Shown: positions 41,761 through 50,988 of the stretch, piece by piece
How positions within the stretch are numbered: position 1 is the first letter of the stretch
Layout: each line of letters begins with the position of its first letter
DNA from: Paraburkholderia dioscoreae
GTDB taxonomy: Bacteria; Pseudomonadota; Gammaproteobacteria; Burkholderiales; Burkholderiaceae
Length of the DNA: 64,000 nt
NCBI RefSeq assembly: GCF_902459535.1
Contig: NZ_LR699554.1
Span: forward strand, 186,001 to 250,000
Direction of reading: 5' to 3'
The notes under the pieces: generated by a model
Seen by the model: only the letters and a program-made list of their open reading frames with translations
Told to the model about the DNA's origin: nothing
Database searches by the model: none
Made by a program: the position numbers and the translations under genes

Positions 41761-41962
41761 GCGGGAAACGTCAGATCAGGTTGGTCGGGCTGGCGCGGTG
41801 CGGCCAGTGCGATGTGCGGCAAATGCGGTATTGAAAATGTGTTCTCAGGAGCCGTGAAGCGCTGCGGCATTTCAAAGCCGTACCGCCAGGGTGAAACTCG
41901 CCAGCCAGGCTGACGCCCGGGACGACGCCTTGCAGGCGCGTGAATCCGGGCGGCGGCTTACT

Positions 41963-41979
41963 CCGGGGCGCCGCCCCGG
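41963..41979 (-). terminator. short hairpin after DUF2782 gene
   Basis: CCGGGGC-GCC-GCCCCGG, 7-bp stem, 7 bases after the stop of the DUF2782 gene on the minus strand. No U-run, low confidence as a terminator. Confidence 0.4.
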
Positions 41980-41985
41980 TACGCA

Positions 41986-42381
41986 TCAATAGGTCAGGTG
42001 CACCGACGGCAAACGCGTGCTCGCGCGGCCGTTGTCGCGTACGGTGGGCGACGTGTCGAGCGGCGCGCTCATCTGGTAGCGCGTGCCGAGGTTCGAATGC
42101 ACGTTGATTTCGACGGGCTTGCCTTTGTCGCGGTATTCGGTGATTTCGGTGCCGTTGGCACTGCGTTCGTAAAAGCTCGGCGTGCGCGGAACGTTGATTT
42201 CGACCTTCGAGCTGACCTCCGCGGCCGGACGATTGATCTTCTCCAGGTCGGGCAGACCGGCCCGTTCATTGGCGGACTGGGGCGCGCCGGGGGGCGGAGT
42301 GTCATCGACAGGCTGGGCAGCCATCGCGGCGTTGCCAAAGGCGAGAGCCAGTGCAACGGCGACGGGAAGGAGCGGCTTCAT
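41986..42381 (-). CDS. DUF2782-type periplasmic protein
   Basis: 131 residues from ATG 42381 with a signal peptide (MKPLLPVAVALALAFGNAAM, cleavage near AMA-AQPVDD). After a Pro-rich stretch, SSKVEINVPRTPSFYERSAN followed by GTEITEYRDKGKPVEINV resembles DUF2782. Such genes commonly sit next to thrB and polA in Burkholderiales; here thrB is adjacent and polA is 4 kb away. Function unknown. The longer frame to 42480 is excluded because it bypasses the signal peptide. Confidence 0.75.
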   Translation of the reverse strand: MKPLLPVAVALALAFGNAAMAAQPVDDTPPPGAPQSANERAGLPDLEKINRPAAEVSSKVEINVPRTPSFYERSANGTEITEYRDKGKPVEINVHSNLGTRYQMSAPLDTSPTVRDNGRASTRLPSVHLTY

Positions 42382-42580
42382 GGTGATTCTCCGATAGGGT
42401 GCCCCGATTCTAGCAAATCCAGCCTGGCCATCGGGCGCGATCGCCTTATTTTGCGCCGCTTTCGCGCGGCGTGCCCGCAATCTTGCGAGCCGTGTGCCGG
42501 GGTGTGTCGGCGCGCCGCCAGGTCATTTGGCGATCGCAAGTTCCGTGGTAATGTCGCCTCATCAATCGAGGCGAATGAAG

Positions 42581-44107
42581 ATGAACAACGATACCAATCA
42601 ACGCGCGGTGCAGACTCCCGCCAACAGCTTCCCAACCGAATCCTTCGAAGACGCCACCGAGGCCGTCACCCGCCTCTCGGCAATCTACGAAGCGAACACT
42701 TCGTTCCTGCGCGACGCCTTCGCGCGCTATCGCCGCAACGAACTGTTCCAGAGCCGCGTGCGCGCCTGCTATCCGTTCGTGCGGGTGTGTACCGAGGTCA
42801 ACACGCATATCGATTCGCGCCGGTCGTATGGTTTCGTCGCGGGTCCGGGCGTGTTCGAGACGACCGTCACGCGGCCGGATCTGTTCGGCAACTACTATCG
42901 CGAGCAATTGCGCCTGCTGGCGAAGAACCATCACGTGCAGATCGAAGTCGGCGTATCGGATCAGCCGATTCCGATTCATTTCGCTTTCGCCGAAGGCATC
43001 CACCTCGAAGGCGATCTGGATCGCGAGCGCCTGTTCCTGATGCGCGACGTGTTCGACACGCCGGACCTCGCGCTGCTCGACGATCGCATCGTCAACGGCA
43101 CGTATGAGCCGCTGCCGGGCGAGCCGCATCCGCTCGCGCTGTTCACGGCGGCGCGGGTCGATTTTTCGCTGCATCGGCTGAAGCACTATACGGCGACCTC
43201 GCCCACGCATTGCCAGAACTACGTGCTGTACACGAACTACCAGTTCTATATCGACGAGTTCGTCAAACTCGGCCGCACGATGATGGCCCATACCGACGAC
43301 GAAGAACTGCGCGCCTATCGCAGCGAATACACGTCGTTCGTCGAGCCTGGAGATGTGGTCACGTACAACGAGAATCTCGGCGAGCAGGCGCAGGAAGGCA
43401 CGGCTCCGCCGCGCTTGCCGCAAATGCCCGCGTATCACCTGAAACGTGCCGACGGCAGCGGCATCACGATGGTCAACATCGGCGTCGGGCCGTCGAATGC
43501 GAAGACCATTACGGATCACATCGCCGTGCTGCGTCCGCATGCGTGGATCATGCTCGGCCACTGCGCGGGCCTGCGCAATACGCAACGCCTCGGCGACTAC
43601 GTGCTGGCGCACGGCTATGTGCGCGAGGATCACGTGCTCGACGACGACTTGCCGCTGTGGGTGCCGATTCCGGCGCTCGCCGAAGTACAGGTCGCGCTGG
43701 AACGCGCCGTCGCGCAGGTCACGCAACTGGACGGCGTCGAATTGAAGCGTGTGATGCGCACGGGCACGGTGGCGAGCGTGGACAATCGCAACTGGGAATT
43801 GCGCGATCATCGCGAGCCGGTGCAGCGGCTGTCGCAAAGCCGCGCGATTGCGCTCGACATGGAAAGTGCGACGATCGCCGCGAACGGCTTCCGTTTCCGC
43901 GTGCCTTACGGCACCTTGCTGTGCGTGTCGGACAAGCCGCTGCATGGCGAATTGAAGTTGCCGGGTATGGCGGACCAGTTCTATCGCGCGCAGGTCGATC
44001 AGCATCTGCAGATCGGTGTGAAAGCGATGGAGCTATTGCGAATGAACGGGCTGCATCGCTTGCATAGCCGCAAGCTGCGGAGCTTCGCTGAGGTCGCGTT
44101 CCAGTAG
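42581..44107 (+). CDS. amn: AMP nucleosidase
   Basis: 508 residues. Hydrolyses AMP to adenine and ribose 5-phosphate in purine salvage, cytosolic. The N-terminal AMP-nucleosidase domain (about 1-170: YPFVRVCTEVNTHIDSRRSY) and C-terminal phosphorylase domain: VNIGVGPSNAKTITDHIAVL, MLGHCAGLRNTQRLGDYVLA, and ALDMESATIAANGFRFRVPY with the Met-Glu-Ser ribose-binding triplet. GAGG lies 9 bases before ATG 42581; an ATG at 42575 is too close to it. Confidence 0.94.
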   Translation: MNNDTNQRAVQTPANSFPTESFEDATEAVTRLSAIYEANTSFLRDAFARYRRNELFQSRVRACYPFVRVCTEVNTHIDSRRSYGFVAGPGVFETTVTRPDLFGNYYREQLRLLAKNHHVQIEVGVSDQPIPIHFAFAEGIHLEGDLDRERLFLMRDVFDTPDLALLDDRIVNGTYEPLPGEPHPLALFTAARVDFSLHRLKHYTATSPTHCQNYVLYTNYQFYIDEFVKLGRTMMAHTDDEELRAYRSEYTSFVEPGDVVTYNENLGEQAQEGTAPPRLPQMPAYHLKRADGSGITMVNIGVGPSNAKTITDHIAVLRPHAWIMLGHCAGLRNTQRLGDYVLAHGYVREDHVLDDDLPLWVPIPALAEVQVALERAVAQVTQLDGVELKRVMRTGTVASVDNRNWELRDHREPVQRLSQSRAIALDMESATIAANGFRFRVPYGTLLCVSDKPLHGELKLPGMADQFYRAQVDQHLQIGVKAMELLRMNGLHRLHSRKLRSFAEVAFQ

Positions 44108-44168
44108 GAGTAAGCGGTTTTTAAGCACGCAAGGCGAGCGCAGGTTCGCCCTCGCTCACCAGGCTCGA

Positions 44169-44699
44169 CTAAAGCTGTCCGATACCGGTCAGCCCGATCA
44201 GACTGCCGGCCGCCAGAAGCCATAGCGGATGAATGCGCGTCTTTATCGCCATGACAGCCGTGAACGCGGTGATCGCCCACGCAATCGCCGTTGGGTTCGA
44301 CGCTTCGGCAATGAGTGCGGCGCTCGCCGCGACGACGCCGGCCGTCACCGGCACCAGTCCCAACTGCGCGTAGCGTCGCCACGGGCGGTCCTTGCACCGC
44401 TCCCAGGCATGCATTGCAAGTACCGTTACGAGCGACGACGGCCCGAACTTCGCCACCGACGTCACCAGCATGCCCGCCCAGCCGGCCACATGCCAGCCGA
44501 CCAGCGTGACGACCATCAGGTTCGGCCCCGGCGCGGCTTGCGCGAGCGCGAACAGCGCGCTGAATTCGCTGGCCGGCATCCAGTGATGCACATCCACCAC
44601 CTGACGCTGCATCTCCGGAAGAATCGTATTGCCGCCACCGAACGCGAGCAGCGAAAGCTGGCTGAAGATGACCGCGAGGGAAATGAGCGTGTCGTTCAT
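44169..44699 (-). CDS. chromate transporter, short-chain CHR subunit (second)
   Basis: 176-residue CHR-family membrane protein, half of a two-gene short-chain chromate transporter. Starts at ATG 44699 (MNDTLISLAVIFSQLSLLAF) with GGGNTILPEMQ, the CHR-domain GG..LP motif, and QAAPGPNLMVVTLVGW. It overlaps the partner stop as ATGA (44699-44696). Chromate export or sulfate-like oxyanion transport is inferred from the family. The long open frame upstream to 45212 is the antisense or partner-gene shadow. Confidence 0.85.
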   Translation of the reverse strand: MNDTLISLAVIFSQLSLLAFGGGNTILPEMQRQVVDVHHWMPASEFSALFALAQAAPGPNLMVVTLVGWHVAGWAGMLVTSVAKFGPSSLVTVLAMHAWERCKDRPWRRYAQLGLVPVTAGVVAASAALIAEASNPTAIAWAITAFTAVMAIKTRIHPLWLLAAGSLIGLTGIGQL

Positions 44700-45265
44700 C
44701 GTGCCTTCCTCGACGCGATATAGATGCTGAACGGCGTCAGTACCAGCATGGTGGGCAGAAGCGGCAGCCGCATGATCGCAATCGCGATGAAGCCGAGCGC
44801 GGCAATGAGCGCGGCCACCGGTTTGTGCCGCAGCGGCAGCAGGATTTTCACGGCCATCGAGATCAGCAGGCCGGCCGCCGCGGCGGCGAGCCCGGCAAAC
44901 AGATGGCGAACGTGCGGGTCGTTCTGCGTGTGTTCGTATAGCACGCCAAGCCCGATCACAATCAGGGACGGTCCCGCGATCAGGCCGAGCAACCCGGCGA
45001 GCGCGCCCGGCACACCGCGAAAGCGCATGCCGACGGCCACCGAGAGATTGATCACGCTGCCGCCCGGCAAGAACTGGCAGAGGCCCAGCAGGTCGGTGAA
45101 TTTTTCGGCGCTCAGCCAGCGGCGTTGTTCGACCAGTGCGCGCCGCGCCAGCGGCAGTGCGCCGCCGAAGGAAATCAGCCCGAGGCCGAGAAAGCCGCCG
45201 AAGATTTCCCATACGGTGGGCGGACGCGCCAGCGCGGGTTCGGGCGTGGTGAGGTCGTGATCCAT
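44696..45265 (-). CDS. chromate transporter, short-chain CHR subunit (first)
   Basis: 189-residue CHR-family protein. FGGFLGLGLISFGGALPLAR and LVEQRRWLSAEKFTDLLGLC, followed by QFLPGGSVINLSVAVGMRFR, carry the domain's conserved Gly and Pro. ATG 45265 (MDHDLTTPEPAL) is chosen; the frame runs on to 45358. It pairs with the 176-residue gene immediately downstream; short CHR proteins act as heterodimers. The LysR remnant is divergent, 88 bases upstream. Confidence 0.85.
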   Translation of the reverse strand: MDHDLTTPEPALARPPTVWEIFGGFLGLGLISFGGALPLARRALVEQRRWLSAEKFTDLLGLCQFLPGGSVINLSVAVGMRFRGVPGALAGLLGLIAGPSLIVIGLGVLYEHTQNDPHVRHLFAGLAAAAAGLLISMAVKILLPLRHKPVAALIAALGFIAIAIMRLPLLPTMLVLTPFSIYIASRKAR

Positions 45266-45353
45266 ATCGGTTAGCTTGCGGTTCAAGCTCAGGAGGTTAG
45301 CGCCGAACCGGCGTCGAGCAAAACGATTTTTACGCGCGCCCATGTGATCTGGA

Positions 45354-45824
45354 ATCACAAGCCTGGCCCGTAACCCTCCTCCTTTTCCGGCGCTGCGCGC
45401 CTTCGAAGCCGCCGCGCGGCATCAAAGCTTCACCGCCGCGGCGAACGAGTTGCATGTGACGCACGGTGCAATCAGCCGCCAAGTCGCAGCTTTCGAAACT
45501 TGGCTCGGCGTGCAGGTGTTCCAGCGTCGCGGCAAGCGCGTGCGCCTGACCGACGGTGGGCGGCGCTACCTGTCCGCCTTGCAGGCCGCGGTAGATGGTC
45601 TTGGCGTCGCGCTCGGCCCGTTGCCGCTGCTCGCGGATGAATTGCTCTCGGGCCGGCTCGTCGTGCCGCTGGCGGGTCCGCGTATCGATGCGCGCGGCTA
45701 CTGGTGGGTCGCGAGGCGCGAGGTCGCGCATGCGCCGCTAGTCGAGCAGTTCTGTGAATGGCAGCAGGCGCAAGGCGATCAAACCCAGGAAAACGAAACG
45801 GGTAGCGTCGAGGCTACCCGTTGA
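45354..45824 (+). pseudogene. LysR-family regulator remnant next to chromate genes
   Basis: Only the two ends of a GcvA-like LysR regulator are left. The helix-turn-helix part is intact (PFPALRAFEAAARHQSFTAA, HVTHGAISRQVAAFETWLGV, QVFQRRGKRVRLTDGGRRYL), then LSALQAAVDG runs straight into GLGVALGPLPLLADELLSGRL, the final about 60 residues. About 140 residues of effector domain are missing between them, an in-frame deletion. There is also no ATG, GTG or TTG before the HTH: a TGA at 45345-45347 is followed by TCT GGA ATC ACA AGC. The TTG at 45450 would start inside the HTH. Confidence 0.75.
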
Positions 45825-45880
45825 TATCCGCATGTTATCGCGTGGCGTTGCACTCGCTTCGCGCCGCGGCGCGAGCAGCC

Positions 45881-46624
45881 TCACAGATAGAACATCCGGT
45901 CTTCGTCCGATTTGGTGGGTTGCGGCTCGGCTTCTTCGCGGTCTTCATAGAACTTCAGCACCGCTTCGAGCACCTGATCGGGATCGTCGATGACCTGCAT
46001 GAGGTCCATGTCGGCCGGATTGATCAGGCCCATTGGCGTGAGCGAGTTCCTGAACCATGCAAGCAGGCCTTCCCAGAATTCGGCGCCCACCAGAATGATC
46101 GGCACATGACGCGACTTCTTGGTCTGGATCAGCGTGAGCACTTCGGCGAGTTCGTCCAGCGTGCCGAAGCCGCCGGGCATCACGATCACCGCGTCGGAGT
46201 TCTTCACGAACGTGACCTTGCGCGTGAAGAAATGGCGGAAGCGCAACGAGATGTCTTGCCACTGATTGCCCGATTGCTCGTGCGGTAATTCGATGTTCAG
46301 GCCGACCGAAGGCGCCTTGCCCGCATGGGCGCCCTTGTTGGCCGCCTCCATGATGCCCGGGCCGCCGCCCGAGATCACCGCAAAGCCCGCGTCCGACAAC
46401 TTGCGCGCGATTTGCGTGGCAAGTTTGTAATAGGGCGAGTTCGGTTTCAGGCGCGCCGAACCATATATGCTGACAGCCGGGCGAATCTCCGAGAGGTACT
46501 CGGTCGCCTCGATAAACTCTGCCATAATCGTGAACATCTGCCACGATGCGCGTGCCTTTTTGGCCGTTGCGCGCTCTTGATCTGCGAGTGATCGCAGACT
46601 CGGAATCACTTTTCTCTTAGTCAT
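45881..46624 (-). CDS. LOG-family nucleoside 5'-monophosphate phosphoribohydrolase
   Basis: 247 residues, TIGR00730/LOG family, which cleaves nucleoside monophosphates, in plants cytokinin ribotides; the bacterial substrate is AMP-like. Motifs SIYGSARLKPNSPYYKLA, VISGGGPGIMEAANKGAHA (GGGxGxM) and VMPGGFGTLDELAEVLTLIQ (PGGxGTxxE), the catalytic pair. The start at ATG 46624 leaves only one base between it and the polA ATG; MFTIMAEFIEATEYLSE at 46537 is an alternative start that would leave room for a promoter. Confidence 0.88.
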   Translation of the reverse strand: MTKRKVIPSLRSLADQERATAKKARASWQMFTIMAEFIEATEYLSEIRPAVSIYGSARLKPNSPYYKLATQIARKLSDAGFAVISGGGPGIMEAANKGAHAGKAPSVGLNIELPHEQSGNQWQDISLRFRHFFTRKVTFVKNSDAVIVMPGGFGTLDELAEVLTLIQTKKSRHVPIILVGAEFWEGLLAWFRNSLTPMGLINPADMDLMQVIDDPDQVLEAVLKFYEDREEAEPQPTKSDEDRMFYL

Positions 46625-46625
46625 A

Positions 46626-49367
46626 ATGCCTGAAGAACGAAGCCTTGAAGGTAAGACCCTGCTATTGGTCGACGGTTCGAGTTATCTGTACCGGGCCTAC
46701 CATGCGATGCCTGATCTGCGCGGCCCCGACGGTGGTCCGACAGGTGCGCTCTACGGGATGATCAACATGCTGCGGCGCATGCGCAAGGAAGTCACAGCAG
46801 AGTATAGCGCGTGCGTGTTCGACGCCAAGGGCAAAACGTTCCGCGACGACTGGTATGCCGACTATAAGGCGAACCGTCCGTCCATGCCGGACGATCTCTC
46901 GCGTCAGATCGAGCCGATTCATGTGGCCGTGCGCGCGCTCGGCTGGCCGCTGCTGATGATCGAAGGCGTCGAGGCCGACGACGTGATCGGCACGCTCAGC
47001 ACCGAGGCGGAAAAACGCGGCATGAACGTGATCGTGTCGACTGGGGACAAGGATCTGGCGCAGCTCGTGTCGGATCATGTCACCCTCATCAATACGATGA
47101 CCAACGAAAAACTCGACCGCGCCGGCGTGCTCGCCAAGTTCGGCGTGCCGCCGGAGCGCATCATCGACTACCTGTCGCTGGTTGGCGATACCGTCGACAA
47201 CGTGCCGGGCGTCGAGAAATGCGGGCCGAAAACCGCGGTCAAATGGCTGACGCAATTCGACTCGCTGGATGGCATCGTCGCACATGCGGACGAAATCAAA
47301 GGTGCGGTAGGAGACAATCTGCGCCGTGCGCTCGATTTTCTGCCAATGGCGAAGAAACTCGTTACCGTTGAGCGCAATTGCGACTTGACCGACCATATCG
47401 TGTCGATCGAGGAAAGCCTGCAAAGCCAGCCGGAATCGCGCGCGGAACTGCGCGAGGTGTTCACGCGCCACGGCTTCAAGACATGGCTGCGCGAAGTGGA
47501 AATCGCGGACGCGGTGGAGGGTCCTGAAACCGACGTGCCGCCGGCTTTGTCCGTGGATCACGAGCGGCATTACGACACCGTGCAGACGTGGGAACAATTC
47601 GACGCGTGGTTGGAGACGATCAACGCGGCCGAACTCACTTCTTTCGATACCGAAACCACGTCGCTCGATCCCATGATCGCGCAGATCGTGGGGCTGTCGT
47701 TGTCGGTCGAGGCCGGCCGTGCGGCTTATGTGCCGCTCGCGCATCGCGGCCCGGACGCGCCCGTGCAATTGCCGCGCGACGAAGTTCTCGCGAGGCTCAA
47801 GCCGTGGCTGGAAAGCGTCGAGCACAAGAAGGTCGGTCAGCATCTCAAGTACGACGAGCAGGTGCTGGCGAACTACGGCATCGAAATGCGCGGTATCGAA
47901 CACGACACGCTGCTGCAGTCGTACGTGGTCGAATCGCATCGCACGCACGACATGGACAGCCTCGCGCTGCGCCATCTCGGCGTGAAGACGATCAAGTACG
48001 AAGAGGTGGCGGGCAAGGGCGCGGGGCAGATCGGTTTCGACGAAGTCGCGCTGGACAAGGCCGCGGAATACGCAGCGGAAGACGCCGACATCACCTTGCG
48101 GCTGCATCAGGTGCTGTACCCGCAAGTGGCGGCGGAGAAGACGCTCCAGTACGTTTATCACGACATCGAGCTGCCCACCTCGCGCGTGCTGCGGAAAATG
48201 GAACGCACCGGTGTGCTGATCGATTCGGAGAAACTGCGTCAGCAAAGCAGCGAAATCGCCACGCGTCTGATCCAGTTGGAAAGCGAGGCGTATGTGCTGG
48301 CCGGCGGCGAATTCAATCTGGGCTCGCCCAAGCAGATCGGGCAGATCTTCTTCGAGAAGCTGGAATTGCCGGTGGTCAAGAAGACCCCGAGCGGCGCACC
48401 CTCCACCGACGAAGAAGTGCTGCAAAAGCTCGCCGAAGATTTTCCGCTGCCGAAGATTCTGCTCGAACACCGTGGCTTGTCAAAGCTGAAATCGACCTAC
48501 ACGGACAAGCTGCCGCGCATGGTCAACGCCACCACGGGCCGCGTGCACACGAACTATGCGCAGGCGGTGGCGGTCACGGGGCGCCTCGCCTCGAACGATC
48601 CGAACCTGCAGAACATTCCCGTGCGCACCGGCGAAGGCCGCCGTATTCGCGAAGCGTTTATTGCACCGCCCGGACACAAGCTGGTCTCCGCGGATTATTC
48701 GCAGATCGAATTGCGCATCATGGCGCACATTTCCGGCGACGAATCCTTGCTGCGCTCGTTCTCGCAAGGTGAAGACATTCACCGCGCCACCGCGGCGGAA
48801 ATCTTCAGCGTGACGCCGCTCGAAGTGTCGAACGACCAACGGCGCGTGGCCAAGGTCATCAACTTTGGTCTGATCTACGGCATGAGTTCGTTCGGGCTCG
48901 CTTCGAACCTCGGTATCACGCGCGACGCCGCCAAGCTCTATATCGACCGCTATTTCGCACGTTACCCTGGCGTGGCGCGTTATATGGACGAAACGCGCGT
49001 GAGCGCGAAGGCCAAGGGTTACGTCGAAACGGTATTCGGCCGCCGCCTGTGGCTGCCCGAGATCAACGGCGGCAATGGTCCACGCCGCCAGGCCGCCGAG
49101 CGCGCCGCGATCAACGCGCCGATGCAAGGCACGGCGGCCGACCTGATCAAGCTCTCGATGATCGCGGTGCAGAAGTGGATCGAAGAGTCGAAGATCGGCA
49201 CGCGCATGATCATGCAGGTGCATGACGAATTGATTCTCGAAGTACCGGACGCGGAATTGTCCGACGTGCGCAAGCGCTTGCCCGAGTTGATGTGCGGCGT
49301 CGCCGACCTGAAAGTGCCGCTGGTCGCCGAAGTCGGCGCCGGTCTGAACTGGGAAGAAGCGCATTGA
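46626..49367 (+). CDS. polA: DNA polymerase I
   Basis: 913 residues. 5'-3' exonuclease domain (about 1-300: LLLVDGSSYLYRAYHAMPDL, YSLVGDTVDNVPGVEKCGPK), 3'-5' exonuclease domain (about 320-520: TSFDTETTSLDPMIAQIV with its Asp and Glu intact) and polymerase domain to the end: SADYSQIELRIMAHISGDES, NFGLIYGMSSFG (motif B), QVHDELILEV (motif C). All catalytic residues visible are kept. Length is normal. ATG at 46626 is one base after the divergent LOG start codon, so its ribosome binding region is within the LOG coding sequence. Confidence 0.96.
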   Translation: MPEERSLEGKTLLLVDGSSYLYRAYHAMPDLRGPDGGPTGALYGMINMLRRMRKEVTAEYSACVFDAKGKTFRDDWYADYKANRPSMPDDLSRQIEPIHVAVRALGWPLLMIEGVEADDVIGTLSTEAEKRGMNVIVSTGDKDLAQLVSDHVTLINTMTNEKLDRAGVLAKFGVPPERIIDYLSLVGDTVDNVPGVEKCGPKTAVKWLTQFDSLDGIVAHADEIKGAVGDNLRRALDFLPMAKKLVTVERNCDLTDHIVSIEESLQSQPESRAELREVFTRHGFKTWLREVEIADAVEGPETDVPPALSVDHERHYDTVQTWEQFDAWLETINAAELTSFDTETTSLDPMIAQIVGLSLSVEAGRAAYVPLAHRGPDAPVQLPRDEVLARLKPWLESVEHKKVGQHLKYDEQVLANYGIEMRGIEHDTLLQSYVVESHRTHDMDSLALRHLGVKTIKYEEVAGKGAGQIGFDEVALDKAAEYAAEDADITLRLHQVLYPQVAAEKTLQYVYHDIELPTSRVLRKMERTGVLIDSEKLRQQSSEIATRLIQLESEAYVLAGGEFNLGSPKQIGQIFFEKLELPVVKKTPSGAPSTDEEVLQKLAEDFPLPKILLEHRGLSKLKSTYTDKLPRMVNATTGRVHTNYAQAVAVTGRLASNDPNLQNIPVRTGEGRRIREAFIAPPGHKLVSADYSQIELRIMAHISGDESLLRSFSQGEDIHRATAAEIFSVTPLEVSNDQRRVAKVINFGLIYGMSSFGLASNLGITRDAAKLYIDRYFARYPGVARYMDETRVSAKAKGYVETVFGRRLWLPEINGGNGPRRQAAERAAINAPMQGTAADLIKLSMIAVQKWIEESKIGTRMIMQVHDELILEVPDAELSDVRKRLPELMCGVADLKVPLVAEVGAGLNWEEAH

Positions 49368-49535
49368 CGCGCGTATGACGGGGTGCGATATCGTCGTGCG
49401 CATGTCACACATGCGTATTGATGGCTTGTGACAACCCGTGTTGCTCGCGGACAATCGGTCAAAGACGGCGTGCCCGGGTGATATTCCGTGCGCGCCGCCG
49501 CGACGCATAACCCATCGGCAAACACGGAGAGTTCA

Positions 49536-50885
49536 ATGCATCGTTTTATCGTCGTTGGCGGGGGCGCGGGGGGACTGGAGTTGGCGACACGCCTGGGCGA
49601 TCGCTACGCACCCCATAAGAACAAGGGCGCAGTGCGCGCGCAGGTCACGCTCGTCGACCGCAATCCCACGCATATCTGGAAGCCGCTGTTGCATGAGGTG
49701 GCGGCGGGTAGCATGGACCCCTTCACGCAGGAACTCGAATATGCAGCGCAAGCGCGCTGGCATGGCTTCGAATTCCAGCAGGGCGAACTGACGGGCCTCG
49801 ACCGTGCGAACCGGCGGCTCACGCTCGGCACCGTGCTCGACGACGACGGCGCCGAACTGCTGCCCGAACGCGAACTCGAATACGACACGCTGATCATCGC
49901 GATCGGCAGCACGACCGCATTCTTCGGCGTTAAAGGTGCGTCTGAATTCTCCCTCGCACTCGACACGGTCAGCCAGGCCGAGCGTTTCCGCAAGCGCTTG
50001 ATCGCGGCCTGCATGCGCGCCGAGCATCAGGTGCACGAGCCCGTCGAGTCGGCGCCGGGCACGCCGTCCACGGACGAGCCGCGCATTCAGGTGGCGATTG
50101 TCGGCGGCGGCGCGACGGGGGTGGAGTTGTCGGCGGAATTGCGCAACACCGCGCAGGTGCTGTCCGCCTACGGCCTGCATAAGCTCGACCCGCGGCATGA
50201 CGTCGGCATTGTGCTGATCGAAGCGGGGCCGCGCATTCTGCCGGCTTTGCAGGAACGGGTTTCGACCGCTACGGCCGAACTGCTCACCAAGCTCGGCGTG
50301 AAGCTGATGACCAGCGAAACCGTGGCCGAAGTCGCGCCCGGTGTGATCCGCACCGCGAGCGGTAAAACCGTGCGCGCCGATCTGACGGTGTGGGCGGCGG
50401 GCATTAAGGCGCCGGCGATCCTGAGCGAGCTCGACGGCCTGCCGGTCAATCGTCTGGGCCAGCTTGTCGTGCGCCGCACGCTGCAAACCGAAATCGACGA
50501 CAACATTTTCGCGCTCGGCGATTGCGCCGCCTGTCCGTGGCCGGGCAATGAGCGCAACGTGCCGCCGCGCGCGCAGGCGGCTCACCAGCAGGCGAGCTTC
50601 CTGATGAAAGCGCTGACGGCGCGGCTCGACGGCAGGCCGCTGCCGGAATTTACCTATCGCGACTTCGGTTCGCTCGTGTCGCTCGGGCATTTCAGTGCCG
50701 TCGGCAATCTGATGGGCGGGGTGATCGGCGGCAACATGCTGATCGAAGGGCTGTTCGCGCGCTTCATGTACATGTCGCTGTACCGGCTGCATATCGCCGC
50801 GCTGCACGGCTATGCGCGCATGGTGCTCGATACTTTCGCGCACTGGTTGCGCCGCACCACGCTGCCGCGGGTCAAGCTGCACTGA
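49536..50885 (+). CDS. ndh: type II NADH dehydrogenase
   Basis: 449-residue single-subunit, non-proton-pumping NADH:quinone oxidoreductase. FAD-binding Rossmann FIVVGGGAGGLELATRLG at the start, second nucleotide-binding VAIVGGGATGVELSAELRN (NADH), and AxGDCA-type FALGDCAACPW. C-terminal IAALHGYARMVLDTFAHWLR is an amphipathic membrane-binding helix. ATG 49536 follows GGAGA by 6 bases; the frame from 49488 is excluded as it lacks a ribosome binding site. Confidence 0.92.
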   Translation: MHRFIVVGGGAGGLELATRLGDRYAPHKNKGAVRAQVTLVDRNPTHIWKPLLHEVAAGSMDPFTQELEYAAQARWHGFEFQQGELTGLDRANRRLTLGTVLDDDGAELLPERELEYDTLIIAIGSTTAFFGVKGASEFSLALDTVSQAERFRKRLIAACMRAEHQVHEPVESAPGTPSTDEPRIQVAIVGGGATGVELSAELRNTAQVLSAYGLHKLDPRHDVGIVLIEAGPRILPALQERVSTATAELLTKLGVKLMTSETVAEVAPGVIRTASGKTVRADLTVWAAGIKAPAILSELDGLPVNRLGQLVVRRTLQTEIDDNIFALGDCAACPWPGNERNVPPRAQAAHQQASFLMKALTARLDGRPLPEFTYRDFGSLVSLGHFSAVGNLMGGVIGGNMLIEGLFARFMYMSLYRLHIAALHGYARMVLDTFAHWLRRTTLPRVKLH

Positions 50886-50988
50886 CGTGCGCTGATGCGC
50901 CCGGCCGGCGCCCGGGAACGTTGCCTCTGCAACAGGATGCGTGTCGGGCGTATCCTGTTGCCTCCAACGTTCAACCGAGGAGCGCCGC

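Noticed and set aside
42446..44005. 519-residue frame antisense to amn
   Set aside because: No recognisable domain; amn has intact AMP nucleosidase motifs throughout.
45450..45824. Start at TTG 45450 giving a short intact LysR gene
   Set aside because: The TTG lies inside the helix-turn-helix; the frame before it continues the domain, so the gene is a remnant.
46662..48470. 602-residue frame antisense to polA
   Set aside because: Shadow frame of the polymerase gene, His/Arg/Val-rich with no motif.
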